Origin: Pardosa pseudoannulata | Taxonomy: Eukaryota; Arthropoda; Arachnida; Araneae; Lycosidae | Assembly (NCBI GenBank): GCA_032207245.1 | Contig: JAGEOH010000232.1 | Location: 1 to 64,000 of the forward strand | Direction: 5' to 3' | DNA: 64,000 nucleotides | Part shown: in pieces, positions 51,508-64,000 of the stretch | Layout: the number at the start of each line of letters is the position of its first letter | How positions within the stretch are numbered: position 1 is the stretch's first letter | The notes under the pieces: model-generated | The model's input: only the letters and a program-made list of their open reading frames with translations | Told to the model about the DNA's origin: nothing | Databases searched by the model: none | Made by a program: the position numbers and the translations under genes

Positions 51508-54500
51508 ATGGATAATTGTATATCAGCGTGTAGGTCTGTTCACGAGGAACACGCAAATACTATATTTATTATATTTCATCAAAATTTAAGAAGAGAATTG
51601 CGTCCATTCCGGTTTTTGCAATTTCATTTTTTGTCATGTTTTCAGATTTTCTTCATATTTCTCAAACGGACCCCGGTATCAAGCCTTTATTTTTTTTTAA
51701 CAATGGATAATTGTATATCAGCGTGTAGGTCTGTTCACGAGGAACACGACATACTATATTTATTATATTTCATCAGAATTTTAAGAAGAGAATTGCGTCC
51801 ATTCCGGTTTTTGCAATTTCATTTTTTGTCATATTTTCAGATTTTTTTCATATTTCTCAAACGGACCCCGGTATCAAGCCTTTATTTCTTTTGAACTATG
51901 GATAATTGTATATCAGCGTGTAGGTCTGTTCACGAGGAACACGCACATACTATATTTATTATATTTCATCAGAAATTTAAGAAGAGAATTGCGTCCATTC
52001 CGGTTTTTGCAATTTCATTTTTTGTCATAATTTCAGATTTTCTTCATATTTCTCAAACGGACCCCGGTATCAACAGTTTATTTCTTTTGAACTATGGATA
52101 ATTGTATATCAGCGTGTAGGTCTGTTCACGAGGAACACGCACATACTATATTTATTATATTTCATCAGAAATTTAAGAAGAGAATTGCGTCCATTCCGGT
52201 TTTTGCAATTTCATTTTTTGTCCTAATTTCAGATTTTCTTCATATTTCCAAACGTCGGTATCAACCCTTTATTTTTTTTGAACTATGGATAATTGTATAT
52301 CAGCGTGTAGGTCTGTTCACGAGGAACACGCACATACTATATTTATTATATTTCATCAGAAATTTAAGAAGAGAATTGCGTCCATTCCGGTTTTTGCAAT
52401 TTCATTTTTTGTCATAATTTCAGATTTTCTTCATATTTCTCAAACGGAGCCTGGTATCAACCCTTTATTTCTTTTGAACTATGGATAATTGTATATCAGC
52501 GTGTAGGTCTGTTCACGAGGAACACACACATATATTTATTATTTTCATCAGAAATTTAAGAAGAGAATTGCGTCCATTCCGGTTTTTGCAATTTCATTTT
52601 TTGTCATATTTTCAGATTTTCTTCATATTTCTCAAACGGAGCCCTTTATCAACACTTTATTTCTTTTGAACTATGGATAATTGTATATCAGCGTGTAGGT
52701 CTGTTCACGAGGAACACGCACATACTATATTTATTTTATTTCATCAGAAATTTAAGAAGAGAATTGCGTCCATTCCGGTTTTTGCCATTTCATTTTTTGT
52801 CATAATTTCAGATTTTCTTCATATTTCTCAAACGGAGCCCGGTATCAACCCTTTATGTCTTTTGAACAATGAATAATTGTATATCAGCGTGTAGGTCTGT
52901 TCACGAGGAACACGCACATACTATATTTATTATATTTCATCAGAAATTTAAGAAGAGAATTGCGTCCATTCCGGTTTTTGCAATTTCATTTTTTGTCATA
53001 TTTTCAGATTTTCTTCATATTTCTCAAACGGACGTCGGTATCAACAATTTATTTCTTTTGAACTATGGATAATTGTATATCAGCGTGTAGGTCTGTTCAC
53101 GAGGAACACGCACATACTATATTTATTATATTTCATCAGAAATTTAAGAAGAGAATTGCGTCCATTCCGGTTTTTGCAATTTCATTTTTTGTCATATTTT
53201 CAGATTTTCTTCATTCTTCTCAAACGGACCCCGGAATCAAGCCTTTATTTCCTTTGAACTATGGATAATTGTATATCAGCGTGTAGGTCTGTTCACGAGG
53301 AACACGCACATACTATATTTATTATATTTCATCAGAAATTTAAGAAGAGAATTGCGTCCATTCCGGTTTTTGCAATTTCATTTTTTGTCATATTTTCAGA
53401 TTTTCTTCATATTTCTGGACTCGGTATCAACCGTTTAATTTCTTTTGAACTATGGATAATTGTATATCAGCGTGTAGGTCTGTTCACGAGGAACACGCAC
53501 ATACTATATTTATTATATTTCATCAGAATTTTAAGAAGAGAATTGCGTCCATTCCGGTTTTTGCAATTTCATTTTTTGTCATATTTTCAGATTTTCTTCA
53601 TTCTTCTCAAACGGACCCCGGAATCAAGCCTTTATTTCTTTTGAACTATGGATAATTGTATATCAGCGTGTAGGTCTGTTCACGAGGAACACGCACATAC
53701 TATATTTATTATATTTCATCAGAAATTTAAGAAGAGAATTGCGTCCATTCCGGTTTTTGCAATTTCATTTTTTGTCATGTTTTCAGATTTTCTTCATATT
53801 TCTCAAACGGACCCCGGTATCAAGCCTTTATTTCTTTTGAACAATGGATAATTGTATATCAGCGTGTAGGTCTGTTCACGAGGAACACGCACATACTATA
53901 TTTATTATATTTCATCAGAAATTTAAGAAGAGAATTGCGTCCATTCCGGTTTTTGCAATTTCATTTTTTGTCATGCTTTCAGATTTTCTTCATATTTCTC
54001 AAACGGACCCCGGTATCAAGCCTTTATTTCTTTTGAACTATTGATAATTGTATATCAGCGTGTAGGTCTGTTCACGAGGAACACGCACATACTATATTTA
54101 TTATATTTCATCAGAATTTTAAGAAGAGAATTGCGTCCATTCCGGTTTTTGCAATTTCATTTTTTGTCATATTTTCAGATTTCTATCATATTTCTCAAAC
54201 GGACCCCTTTATCAACACTTTACTTCTTCTGAACTATGGATAATTATATATCAGCGTGTAGGTCTGTTCACGAGGAACACGCACATACTATATTTATTAT
54301 ATTTCATCAGAATTTTAAGAAGAGAATTGCGTCTATTCCGGTTTTTGCAATTTCATTTTTTGTCATATTTTCAGATTTTCTTCATATTTCTCAAACGGAC
54401 CCCGGTATCAAACCTTTATTTCTTTTGAACTATGGATAATTGTATATCAGCGTGTAGGTCTGTTCACGAGGAACACGCACATACTATATTTATTATATTT

Positions 54501-55870
54501 CATCAGAATTTTAAGAAGAGAATTGCGTCCATTCCGGTTTTTGCAATTTCATTTTTTGTCATTTTTTCAGATTTTATATATTCTCAAACGGACCTCGGTA
54601 TCAACAGTTTATTTCTTTTGAACTATGGATAATTGTATATCAGCGTGTAGGTCTGTTCACGAGGAACACGCACATACTATATTTATTATATTTCATCAGA
54701 AATTTAAGAAGAGAATTGCGTCCATTCCGGTTTTTGCAATTTCATTTTTTGTCATAATTTCAGATTTTCTTCATATTTCTCAAACGGACACCGGTATCAA
54801 CAGTTTATTTCTTTTGAACTATGGATAATTGTATATCAGCGTGTAGGTCTGTTCACGAGGAACACGCACATACTATATTTACTATATTTCATCAGAATTT
54901 TAAGAAGAGAATTGCGTCCATTCCGGTTTTTGCAATTTCATTTTTTGTCATATTTTCAGATTTTCTTCATATTTCTCAAACGGACCCCAGTATCAAGCCT
55001 TTATTTCTTTTGAACTATGGATAATTGTATATCAGCGTGTAGGTCTGTTCACGAGGAACACGCACATACTATATTTATTATATTTCATCAGAAATTTAAG
55101 AAGAGAATTGCGTCCATTCCGGTTTTTGCAATTTCATTTTTTGTCATATTTTCAGATTTTCATATTTCTCAAACGGACCCCGGGATCAACCGTTTATTTC
55201 TTTTGAACTCTGGATAATTGTATATCAGCGTGTAGGTCTGTTCACGAGGAACACGCACATACTATATTTATTATATTTCATCAGAATTTTAAGAAGAGAA
55301 TTGCGTCCATTCCGGTTTTTGCAATTTCATTTTTTGTCAATTTTCAGATTTTCTTCATATTTCTCAAACGGACCCCGGTATCAAGCCTTTATTTCTTTTG
55401 AACTATGGATAATTGTATATCAGCGTGTAGGTTGTTCACGAGGAACACGCACATACTATATTTATTATATTTCATCAGAATTTTAAGAAGAGAATTGCGT
55501 CCATTCCGGTTTTTTGCAATTTCATTTTTTGTCATTTTCAGATTATTTCATCAAAACGGACCTCGGTATCAACGTTTATTTTTTGAACTATGGATAATTG
55601 TATATCAGCGTGTAGGTCTGTTCACGAGGAACACGCATACTATATTTATTATATTTCATCAGAAATTTAAGAAGAGAATTGCGTCCATTCCGGTTTTTGC
55701 AATTTCATTTTTTGTCATAATTTCAGATTTTCTTCATATTTCTCAAACACGGACCTATCACCGTTTATTTCTTTTGAACTATGGATAATTGTATATCAGC
55801 GTGTAGGTCTGTTCACGAGGAACACGCACATACTATATTTATTATATTTCATCAGAATTTTAAGAAGAGA
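51508..55870 (+). repeat. Variable right edge of the first satellite block (about 22 monomers)
   Basis: Units still align to the consensus but carry private changes and deletions. Examples are 191 bp at 52094 (TTTCCAAACGTCGG), 192 bp at 52481, 191 bp at 53261 (TCTGGACTCGG), 193 bp at 54432 and 55017, and 185 bp at 55405. Tail types shift to CAAGCC, CAACAG and CAACCG, which are rare or absent in the core. The AAATGGACCCATTT class is missing. Two units (53065 and 53452) share CATTCTTCTC and CCGGAATCAAGCC. The position-57 T variant, common in the core, is not seen after about 50.6 kb. Small indels pile up after 55.4 kb, just before recognisable satellite is lost. Confidence 0.9.
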
Positions 55871-58800
55871 ATTGCGTCCATTCCGGTTTTTTAAATTTCA
55901 TTTTTTTCATATTTTCATAGATTTATTTAAACAACCCTTAACTTTATTTCTTTTGAACATAAAATATCATGTAGGTATATTTCAATCCATCATCCAAATT
56001 ATTCCGGTCCAATTTCAAATACATTTTCTTCATATTTCTCAAACGGACAAACAAAATCAACCGTTATTTCTTTTAAACTAAAAATCACTAACAAAACCAA
56101 AAAACTATATTCATCAAAAAAGAGAATCCACATCCATAACATTTATATTCATATTTTCTCAAACAAACCCGGTATCAACCGTTTATTTCTTTTGAACTAT
56201 GATAATTGTATATCAGCGTGTAGGTCTTTCGAAACACATACTAATTTATTTATATTTCATCAGAAAAAAGAAAGAATTGCGTCCATTCCGGTTTTTGCAA
56301 TTTCATTATATTTTCAGATTTTCCACATCGGACTCAACATTTATTACACTATCCCAATACATATCTATATATACTTTCTCACCAACACTATATTTATTTA
56401 TTCAAACAAAATTTAAAAAGAATTGCGTCCATTCGGTTTTGCAATTTCATTTTCATACAGATTATACTTCATATTTCTCAAACAAACACTCCATTTATTT
56501 CTTTTCAACTATCATCACAATTTATTACACTAAACACCCACATACTACACTTATATTATTTTTCCACAAAAACAAGAATCTCATTTATTTCATTTTCAAA
56601 ACTCTCAAAAAACACAAAACCTTTATTTCTTTTGAACTCATAAATTCAATACAATTATATTAATATTTCTCAAACAAACACAAACATCCATTTCAATTTT
56701 TAAAATCAAACTACTCAAAAAACATTTTTTCTCACATTCATAAACTTATTTATATTTTTCCACCAAAACACAAAACACCTTCATTACAATTTTCCCAACA
56801 AACCCTTTTTCATACATAAAATCAATTGATTTATACTTAATATCTGTTCAAACAAACACAACTCAACCTTTAATTTATTAAAAATCATCAAAACTGAAAA
56901 CACATTTCTTAAACAATTTCATTCATATTATACTTATATTTTCACAACACACAAACAACACAACATCAAACTCTTATTCAATTCATAAAAAACATACACA
57001 AACTCAAAAAACAAAACCATTCTTACACCTATAACTCAAATACAATTTATTATATTTTCAAAACAAACATCTCCAAACCGTTTATTTCTTAAAACTATAA
57101 AAACTCAAAAAACAACCAATTTATTTCATAAAAAACAAAAATTCACACAATTATACTTTTCTTCTCAACAGACTCCAAATTCTATTAAATTAATCAACAA
57201 ATAACAAAAACTCCATTTTTCACCAAACATATCAATACAATTTCTTACATATTTCTCAAACAAACTATCCAAATTTTATCAATTTCAACAAAAAATCAAA
57301 CTCATTTTTTCACAACAAAAAATCACATTCACATACACATTATATTAATATTTTCAGAAAAGAACTCCCATTCTCAATTTTTATATTTCATTTCTTTCTA
57401 AAATCCACATATATTATATAATAATTTTCACAAAACAACAAAACTAATTTTCATTACTTTCATTTAAAAATCCCCTTCTTACTATTTATTTTTTTTCAAA
57501 ACAAACTCAAATTTTATTTTCAATGAAAAATTTTCAACTTTCAATACAAATTATAATATTTCTCAACAAAAAACACCAATTTATTCTTTCATCATTCAAA
57601 CCATTCTTTTCTCACATTATTTTATTATATTTTCACAAAACGATCCAATTTCCAATTACAAAAACTATCTTTCTTTTCAATATAATTATATTAATAGGTC
57701 TGTTCACAAAAACAAACACTATATTTATTTTAAAATAAAAAAATCACAAAATAAAACACAAACATTTTTTTCTATTCACCATTTTCTTAATATTTCTCAA
57801 ACGACAAATATCAAAACATTTAATTACAATTAAAATCAAAACTACAAAACTCACAAACAAAATTCATCAAAAAAAAGAGAATCCATTCACAATTTCACAT
57901 TATATTAATAGATTTTCTTCATATTTCACAAACGGATCAACATCATTTCTTTTGAAATTAAAATATCAGCGTAAAACTCAAAAAACAAAATATATTTTTC
58001 ATCAGAACAAAAAAATCCACATTCGGTTTTGCAATTTCATTATACTTAATATTTTCTCACAACAAACAACAAACACCTTCTCTAATTACAATTAATCCAA
58101 ACAAACAAAACTAAAAAAACATTTATTCAAAACACACATACATAACATTTATTATATTTCATCCAAAAAAAACAAAAACTCCATTTATTCATTTCCAACC
58201 ATATCACCATTCTTTCACAAACATTTTTCATTTATACTTAATATTTCTCAACCACTCAAATTTATTTCTTTTCAAACAAAAAATATCAAAAAACATTTCT
58301 TTCAAAAAAACACATTCACAATAAATTATACTTATATTTCATCAAAAAAAAGAAATCCATTCTCATTTTCATTCATACAAAACACTTCTTTCACCTAAAC
58401 AAAAAAATCAAATTCACAATAAAACTATATTAATAGGTCTGTTCAAACAAACAACACAAAACTCCATTTATTACAATTAAAAATCAAACAAAAATACAAA
58501 AACTCTCCGGTTTCACAAACAATTCAATACATTATATTAATATTTTCAAAAACATCCATTTATTCATTTCTACAAAACTCAATACATTTCTTTCTATCAC
58601 ATTACTAACACTCTATATTCTTTCAAACGAGGAACACCAAACTCTATATTTATATCATCACAAAATCAAAAAACAAATTTAAACAAAAAAATCCACATTA
58701 CCAATATTTTTTCATTTTCACACCTTTTCTTCATACACTACAACACAAAACTCCAAACCTTTAAAAAAAAATACCAATTTATTAACTTTTCACAAAACAA

Positions 58801-61800
58801 AAAACACAAAAAACCAAAAAAATTTCAAATATAAAATCACCCAAACCACACAAAAAAAACAAAAAAAACAATATATCAAACCCCCCAAAAAAACAGCACA
58901 AAAAATCATCACAAAAACAACAAAATCCACAAACAAATAAAATTCAAAAAAAACAACAAAAACCAACAAAAAACACAAAATCAACAAAAAAAAAAAAAAT
59001 CCAACAAAAAACACAAAACAACACAAAAATATCAAAAATAAAAAAAAAACCAAAACAATACAAATATTATAATCAGACAAAAAGATAAAAACCCCAATTC
59101 AAAAAACACACACAAAACAATCAAAGAAATAAAAAAAATATCAACATTACAAAACAGCATCAAAAAAAATCAAATCAAAAACCCTCAAACCCAAAACATT
59201 CATTCATACAACTATATTTCTTTCACAAAACAACACAACACTCCATATTCACTATAAAACTCAAAACTCCAAAAAAAAAAATTAACCAACAAAACAACAA
59301 ATTGCGTCAACCAACAACACCAAACAAAAACAATAGCCCACAAACAAACATACTCATATCAATATAAAAAATCAAAAACACAAACCCAAAAAATCAAAAA
59401 AAAAAGAATCAATCCACCACACTTCACATTTCTAACAAACCACCCTCCAAACAACATCTAAACACAAAATATCACCCAATTTCAAAAACATACTACATCA
59501 TATTTCATCAAAAAAAAGACCCAAACCCATCCCCAAACAACCACCACAATATTCATCAAAACAACATATCAAAAAACAAAATAAATCAAAAATCAAAAAA
59601 AACCAAAAATCAAAATATTCATCAAAATAAACCAAAACAAACAACCAAAAACAACCATCACATCAAATCTAAATCAACAACTACAAAAAATAAAAAAATC
59701 ACCAAAATCCAACAATATAACAAAACCACAAACATCAATTCAACAACCCAAACAAAAATCACATCACAATACTACTTTTCCAACCAAACATATCAAATAA
59801 CAAAAATAATCAAATTAAAAAAAAAAAAACACATTCAAACAATATTTCAAAATAAATATCAAAAACAACCAACACCCAACCAAAAAAAAATCACACCAAC
59901 ACAAAAAACATACCCCCAAAAAACAACAAAAAAAAAACACAAAAAAAACACAATCAATCAAATAAAAAACCCCCAAACACCAAAAAAACAAACAAACACC
60001 ACAAAAAAACACCCCAAACCAAAAAAAAAAAAATAATCAAAAATTCTTCATAAAACATCAAAAATTCAAAAAAAAAAATCCAACAACCAAATATTAAAAC
60101 TCACCAAAAAAAATCAACCCAAACAAAAACACAAAAACAAAACACAACCCATTTTACAAAACATCATATTCTAAAAAAAACCACAAACCCAAAACAAACA
60201 ATATCAACAAAAAAAATACCAAACATCAAAACATACCAAAATCATCAAACACAATAAAAAACCAAATTACAAAATCCAAAATAAATCACAAAACACCAAA
60301 AACAGCAAAACATCAAAAACAACCCAACAAAAGTCCATCAAATCAAACAATCATTCCCCCCACAAAACACAACACAAAAAAACACCACAAAACCCAACAA
60401 CAAAAATTTCATCAGAAATTAAAAGAAATCAAACAACAAAACCACCAAAAAAAACAAACTTACATATAAACAGCACCAAACATATTTATTATATTTATCA
60501 AAATATAAAAGAAACAACCAAATAATAAAATCACAACAACACCACCTACTATACCAAAAACACCCAACATCAATCATAAAACACCAAACACCAACATATA
60601 TAACAAACAAAAAGAGAACCCATTCCATACAAAACAACCAAAACCACAAACCTTATTCTAAACAAAAATAACACCAAACACGCACAAAACCACATTTCAT
60701 CAAAACAAAAAACCCAATCAACACCCAATTCACATATTTCAAAACAAAAACCCCATCCAAAATACATCAAACAAAAACAAACCAAACACAACAACTCAAA
60801 AAACAAAATACATAAGAAACAAAAAACAACACCAACACCCAACAAAACCACCAAACTCAAAAAATATTTCTAAAAAAATATCACCAACCAAACATACTAT
60901 ATTTAATAATCAAAAAAAAATAAATTCCCCGGTTTTTGCAATTTCACAATTTTCAAAACAAATTTCTCAACAATCAAATTTAAAACAAATAATATCATCA
61001 ACTCAACACAAACACACACAACAAAAACATCAAAATTTAGAAGAGAATTGCGTCCATTCATTTTTGCAATTTCAGATTTCATATTTCACCAAAACCCCAT
61101 CACCTTTAAAACAAAAAAATCCAAAACCACTCAAATAAAATATCAAAAAAGAAGAGAATTGCATTCCATTCAAACAATTTTTTTCAGATTCCTTCATACT
61201 CAAAACAACACAAATACAAACCAAAAAAATCCCAAACTATAATAAATTATATTAATCATTATATCACAAAACCTCATCTTTTACAATTTCATCAAAATCA
61301 CATCCAAACCCCAACAATTTATACACTCTCCAATCATATCTTCCACAACAACAAAACATCAATTTATCAATAAAAATAAACAAAAATCAAAAATCAAAAA
61401 CAAACACCCTTAATCAAAAAAATCAAATTCATACACATTATCTTCAATTCAACAAACCACAAAACTAAACCTCTCAATTACCAATTTCTCAAAATTAAAA
61501 ACAAACATTTCATAAACAAATAATTTCATTCTATATCTTTCAACAAAACACAAACCACTAAACTTATAATTAAAATATCATCAAAAATATCAAAAAACAA
61601 CCTTCATTCACTAAACAAAAAATCAAATTCACCATAACATTATACTTATATTTCCTCACCACAAACCACAATCAACCTCTTCAATTATTAAAAATCCAAA
61701 AAAAAATATCAAAAAAAAAACATTCTTTCACAAACAAAAAATCCACATTCAAATACATTATATTTAATATTTTCTCACAAAAAAAAAACATCCATCTTTC

Positions 61801-62392
61801 CAATTTATTAAAAAAAAAAAAAATCAACATAAACAACCCTTATACATAACCAAACAAAAATCCACATACAATACATTATACAATAATTTCTCAAAACAAC
61901 AAACACAACATCAACTTTAATTTCTTAAAATAAACAAAAAATAATCAAAATCAAAAAACACAAAATTTTAACCAAAAACAAAACACATTCCGGTTTTTGC
62001 AATCATTATAATTTTCTTCTCTCAAAACACACAAACGGTATCAACCGTTTATTCTTAAAAATCCAAACAAAATACAAAACTCAAAACACACAAATTCTTT
62101 CACCAAAAAACATCACATTATACACATTATATTAATAATTTCATCAAAAATTTAAGAAGAGAATTGCGTCCATTCCGGTTTTTGCAATTTCATTTTGTCA
62201 CCAGATTTCTCATTATCAAACCCCCTTTTACTAATATAAAATATCACATTACCAAAACACTTATATTTATTATATTTCACAAAAATTAACAAGAGAATCC
62301 ATTCCGGTTTTTGCAATTCATTTTTGCATATATTCAGATTTTCTTCATATTCTCAAACGGACTCGGTATCAAACGTTTATTTCTTTTGAACT
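55871..62392. other. Decayed satellite zone with a gradient to G-free A/C-rich sequence; probable assembly or base-calling artefact
   Basis: From 55.9 kb the monomer breaks into fragments. Recognisable pieces are AACTATGATAATTGTATATC at about 56195, AATAGGTCTGTTCACA at about 57694, TAATAGGTCTGTTCAAAC at about 58433, CAAACGAGGAACACC at about 58625, CCGGTTTTTGCAATTTCAC at about 60929, AGAAGAGAATTGCGTCCATT at about 61039, and a long clean piece at 62150-62200. Between them G almost vanishes from the plus strand. From about 58.8 to 60.9 kb T also falls and the sequence is mostly A and C. The order then reverses and clean satellite returns at about 62.4 kb. Surviving G residues lie mostly in satellite fragments. 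No gene is credible here. I infer a failed consensus bridging two good satellite ends; the true length and content are unknown. A real, decayed repeat cannot be excluded from sequence alone. Confidence 0.75.
59519..60304. other. 786-base stretch with no G on the plus strand
   Basis: I find no G from 59519 to 60304; the flanking G residues are at 59518 and 60305. The stretch is mostly A and C with scattered T. This is the centre of the decayed zone. In genuine DNA, so long a G-free stretch without a simple repeat unit would be very unusual. Confidence 0.9.
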
Positions 62393-64000
62393 ATGGATAA
62401 TTGTATATCAGCGTGTAGGTCTGTTCACGAGGAACACGCACATACTATATTTATTATATTTCATCAGAAATTTAAGAAGAGAATTGCGTCCATTCCGGTT
62501 TTTGCAATTTCATTTTTTGTCATGTTTTCAGATTTTCTTCTATTTCTCAAAACGGACTCGGTATCAACCGTTTATTTCTTTTGAACTATGGATAATTGTA
62601 TATCAGCGTGTAGGTCTGTTCACGAGGAACACGCACATACTATATTTATTATATTTCATCAGAAATTTTAAGAAGAGAATTGCGTCCATTCCGGTTTTTG
62701 CAATTTCATTTTTTGTCATATTTTCAGATTTTCTTCATATTTCTAAACGGACTCGGTTCAACCGTTTATTTCTTTTGAACTATGGATAATTGTATATCAG
62801 CGTGTAGGTCTGTTCACGAGGAACACGCACATACTATATTTATTATATTTCATCAGAATTTTAAGAAGAGAATTGCGTCATTTCCGGTTTTTGCAATTTC
62901 ATTTTTTGTCATGTTTTCAGATTTTCTTCATATTTCTCAAACGGGACTCGGTATCAACCTTATTCTTTTGAACTATGGATAATTGTATATCAGCGTGTAG
63001 GTCTGTTCACGAGGAACACGAACATACTATATTTATTATATTTCATCAGAATTTTAAGAAGAGAATTGCGTCCATTCCGGTTTTTGCAATTTCATTTTTT
63101 GTCATATTTTCAGGTTTTCTTCATATTTCTCAAACGGACCCCGGTATCAAGCCTTTATTTCCTTTGAACTATGGATAATTGTATATCAGCGTGTAGGTCT
63201 GTTCACGAGGAACACGCACATACTCTATTTATTATATTTCATCAGAAATTTAAGAAGAGAATTGCGTCCATTCCGGTTTTTGCAATTTCATTTTTGTCAT
63301 ATTTTCAGATTTTCTTCATATTTCTCAAACGGACCCGGTATCAACTTTATTTTTTTGAACTATGGATAATTGTATATCAGCGTGTAGGTCTGTTCACGAG
63401 GAACACGCACATACTATATTTATTATATTTCATCAGAATTTTAAGAAGAGAATTGCGTCCATTCCGGTTTTTGCAATTTTTTGTCATTTTCAGATTTTCT
63501 TCATATTTCTCAAACGGACCCCTTTATCAACACTTTATTTCTTTTGAACTATGGATAATTGTATATCAGCGTGTAGGTCTGTTCACGAGGAACACTCACA
63601 TACTATATTTATTATATTTCATCAGAATTTTAAGAAGAGAATTGCGTCCATTCCGGTTTTTGCAATTTCATTTTTTGTCATATTTTCAGATTTTCATCAT
63701 ATTTCTCAAACGGACCCCGGTATCAACCTTTATTTCTTTTGAACTATGGATAATTGTATATCAGTGTGTAGGTCTGTTCACGAGGAACACGCACATAATA
63801 TATTTATTATATTTCATCAGAAATTTAAGAAGAGAATTGCGTCCATTCCGGTTTTTGCAATTTCATTTTTTGTCATATTTTCAGATTTTCTTCATATTTC
63901 TCAAACGGACCCCGGTATCAAGCCTTTATTTCTTTTGAACTATGGATAATTGTATATCAGCGTGTAGGTCTGTTCACGAGGAACACGCACATACTATATT
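62393..64000 (+). repeat. Second satellite block, continuing past the window end
   Basis: Units start at 62393, 62588, 62782, 62975, 63171, 63362, 63551, 63746 and 63942, with lengths of 195, 194, 193, 196, 191, 189, 195 and 196 bp. They have the same orientation as the first block. The first units have the GGACTCGGTATCAACCG-type tail that is also seen at about 53.4 kb. Later ones have CCCCGGTATCAAGCC and CCCCTTTATCAACAC tails. Most have the A at position 64 and the ATTTTC form after TGTCAT. One unit has GAACACGAACATAC, a change also seen at about 7390. The block resembles the right edge of the first block more than its core. Confidence 0.93.

Noticed and set aside
2264..55870. CRISPR array
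   Set aside because: The repeat is a contiguous monomer of about 196 bp with no unique spacers between copies, and the composition and LINE-like flank are eukaryotic.
56199..57738. Plus-strand open frames at 56192-56663 and 57523-57738
   Set aside because: They lie in decayed satellite with low G. The translations are rich in F, I, H, K and T, with satellite fragments at the start and no recognisable domain.
58790..60860. Minus-strand open frames at 58790-59080, 59815-60012, 60419-60649 and 60570-60860
   Set aside because: The plus strand here is A/C-rich, so the minus strand reads as T/G and translates to F, L, V, C and W runs with few stops. They are composition artefacts in a zone that is itself suspect.
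55871..62392. Repeat-induced point mutation or cytosine deamination as the cause of the odd composition
   Set aside because: Those processes turn C to T (or G to A) and would not leave C abundant while removing both T and G. C is common in this zone.
55871..62392. A transposon insertion interrupting the array
   Set aside because: The transition is gradual on both sides, satellite fragments persist inside, and I see no terminal repeats, target duplication or coding frame.
1..64000. tRNA, rRNA, telomere repeats or other RNA genes
   Set aside because: I saw no cloverleaf-like arms with a TTCGA-type loop, no rRNA signature words and no TTAGG or TTAGGG tandem runs on either strand.

Overview
This 64 kb window is almost entirely satellite DNA from a eukaryote, and I find no intact protein-coding or RNA gene in it. 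The main component is a tandem array of a T-rich monomer of about 196 bp. By my count the monomer consensus is 41% T, 26% A, 18% C and 15% G, about 33% GC. The far left edge carries a degraded piece that resembles a LINE reverse transcriptase, followed by a TA microsatellite. This mix suggests an animal genome, possibly an arthropod or another invertebrate. The species cannot be named from the sequence, and nothing here looks bacterial.

Layout: 1-198 is an eroded LINE-like fragment. 199-496 is unassigned AT-rich sequence. 497-607 is a (TA)n tract and 608-772 is unassigned. 773-1395 holds diverged satellite units in the reverse orientation. The array flips orientation at about 1391-1400. 1398-2263 is a diverged left edge with two shortened units. 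2264-51290 is the homogeneous core, about 250 monomers. 51291-55870 is a more variable right edge, with a 217-bp unit and several units of 185-195 bp. 55871-62392 is a strange zone in which the satellite dissolves into A/C-rich, G-free sequence and then re-forms. 62393-64000 is clean satellite again, eight full units plus a partial one, and it runs off the window.

In the core, monomers differ at a small set of recurring sites: consensus positions 56, 57, 64, 78, 132, 161, 165, 168-170 and 178, plus T-tract lengths. These define classes that are mixed along the array with weak higher-order order. The clearest case is a class with GAGCCCGG near its end, which is often followed by a class with AAATGGACCCATTT. 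Every monomer contains a perfect 15-bp dyad in its best conserved part.

Each unit also carries a 67-codon open frame whose stop overlaps the next unit's ATG within ATGGATAA. I regard these frames as chance by-products of base composition, not genes. The A/C-rich zone is most simply read as a consensus or base-calling failure inside unresolved satellite. It should be checked against raw reads before any biological interpretation. No genes work together here; the window is structural or heterochromatic repeat DNA, possibly pericentromeric or centromeric, which sequence alone cannot settle.
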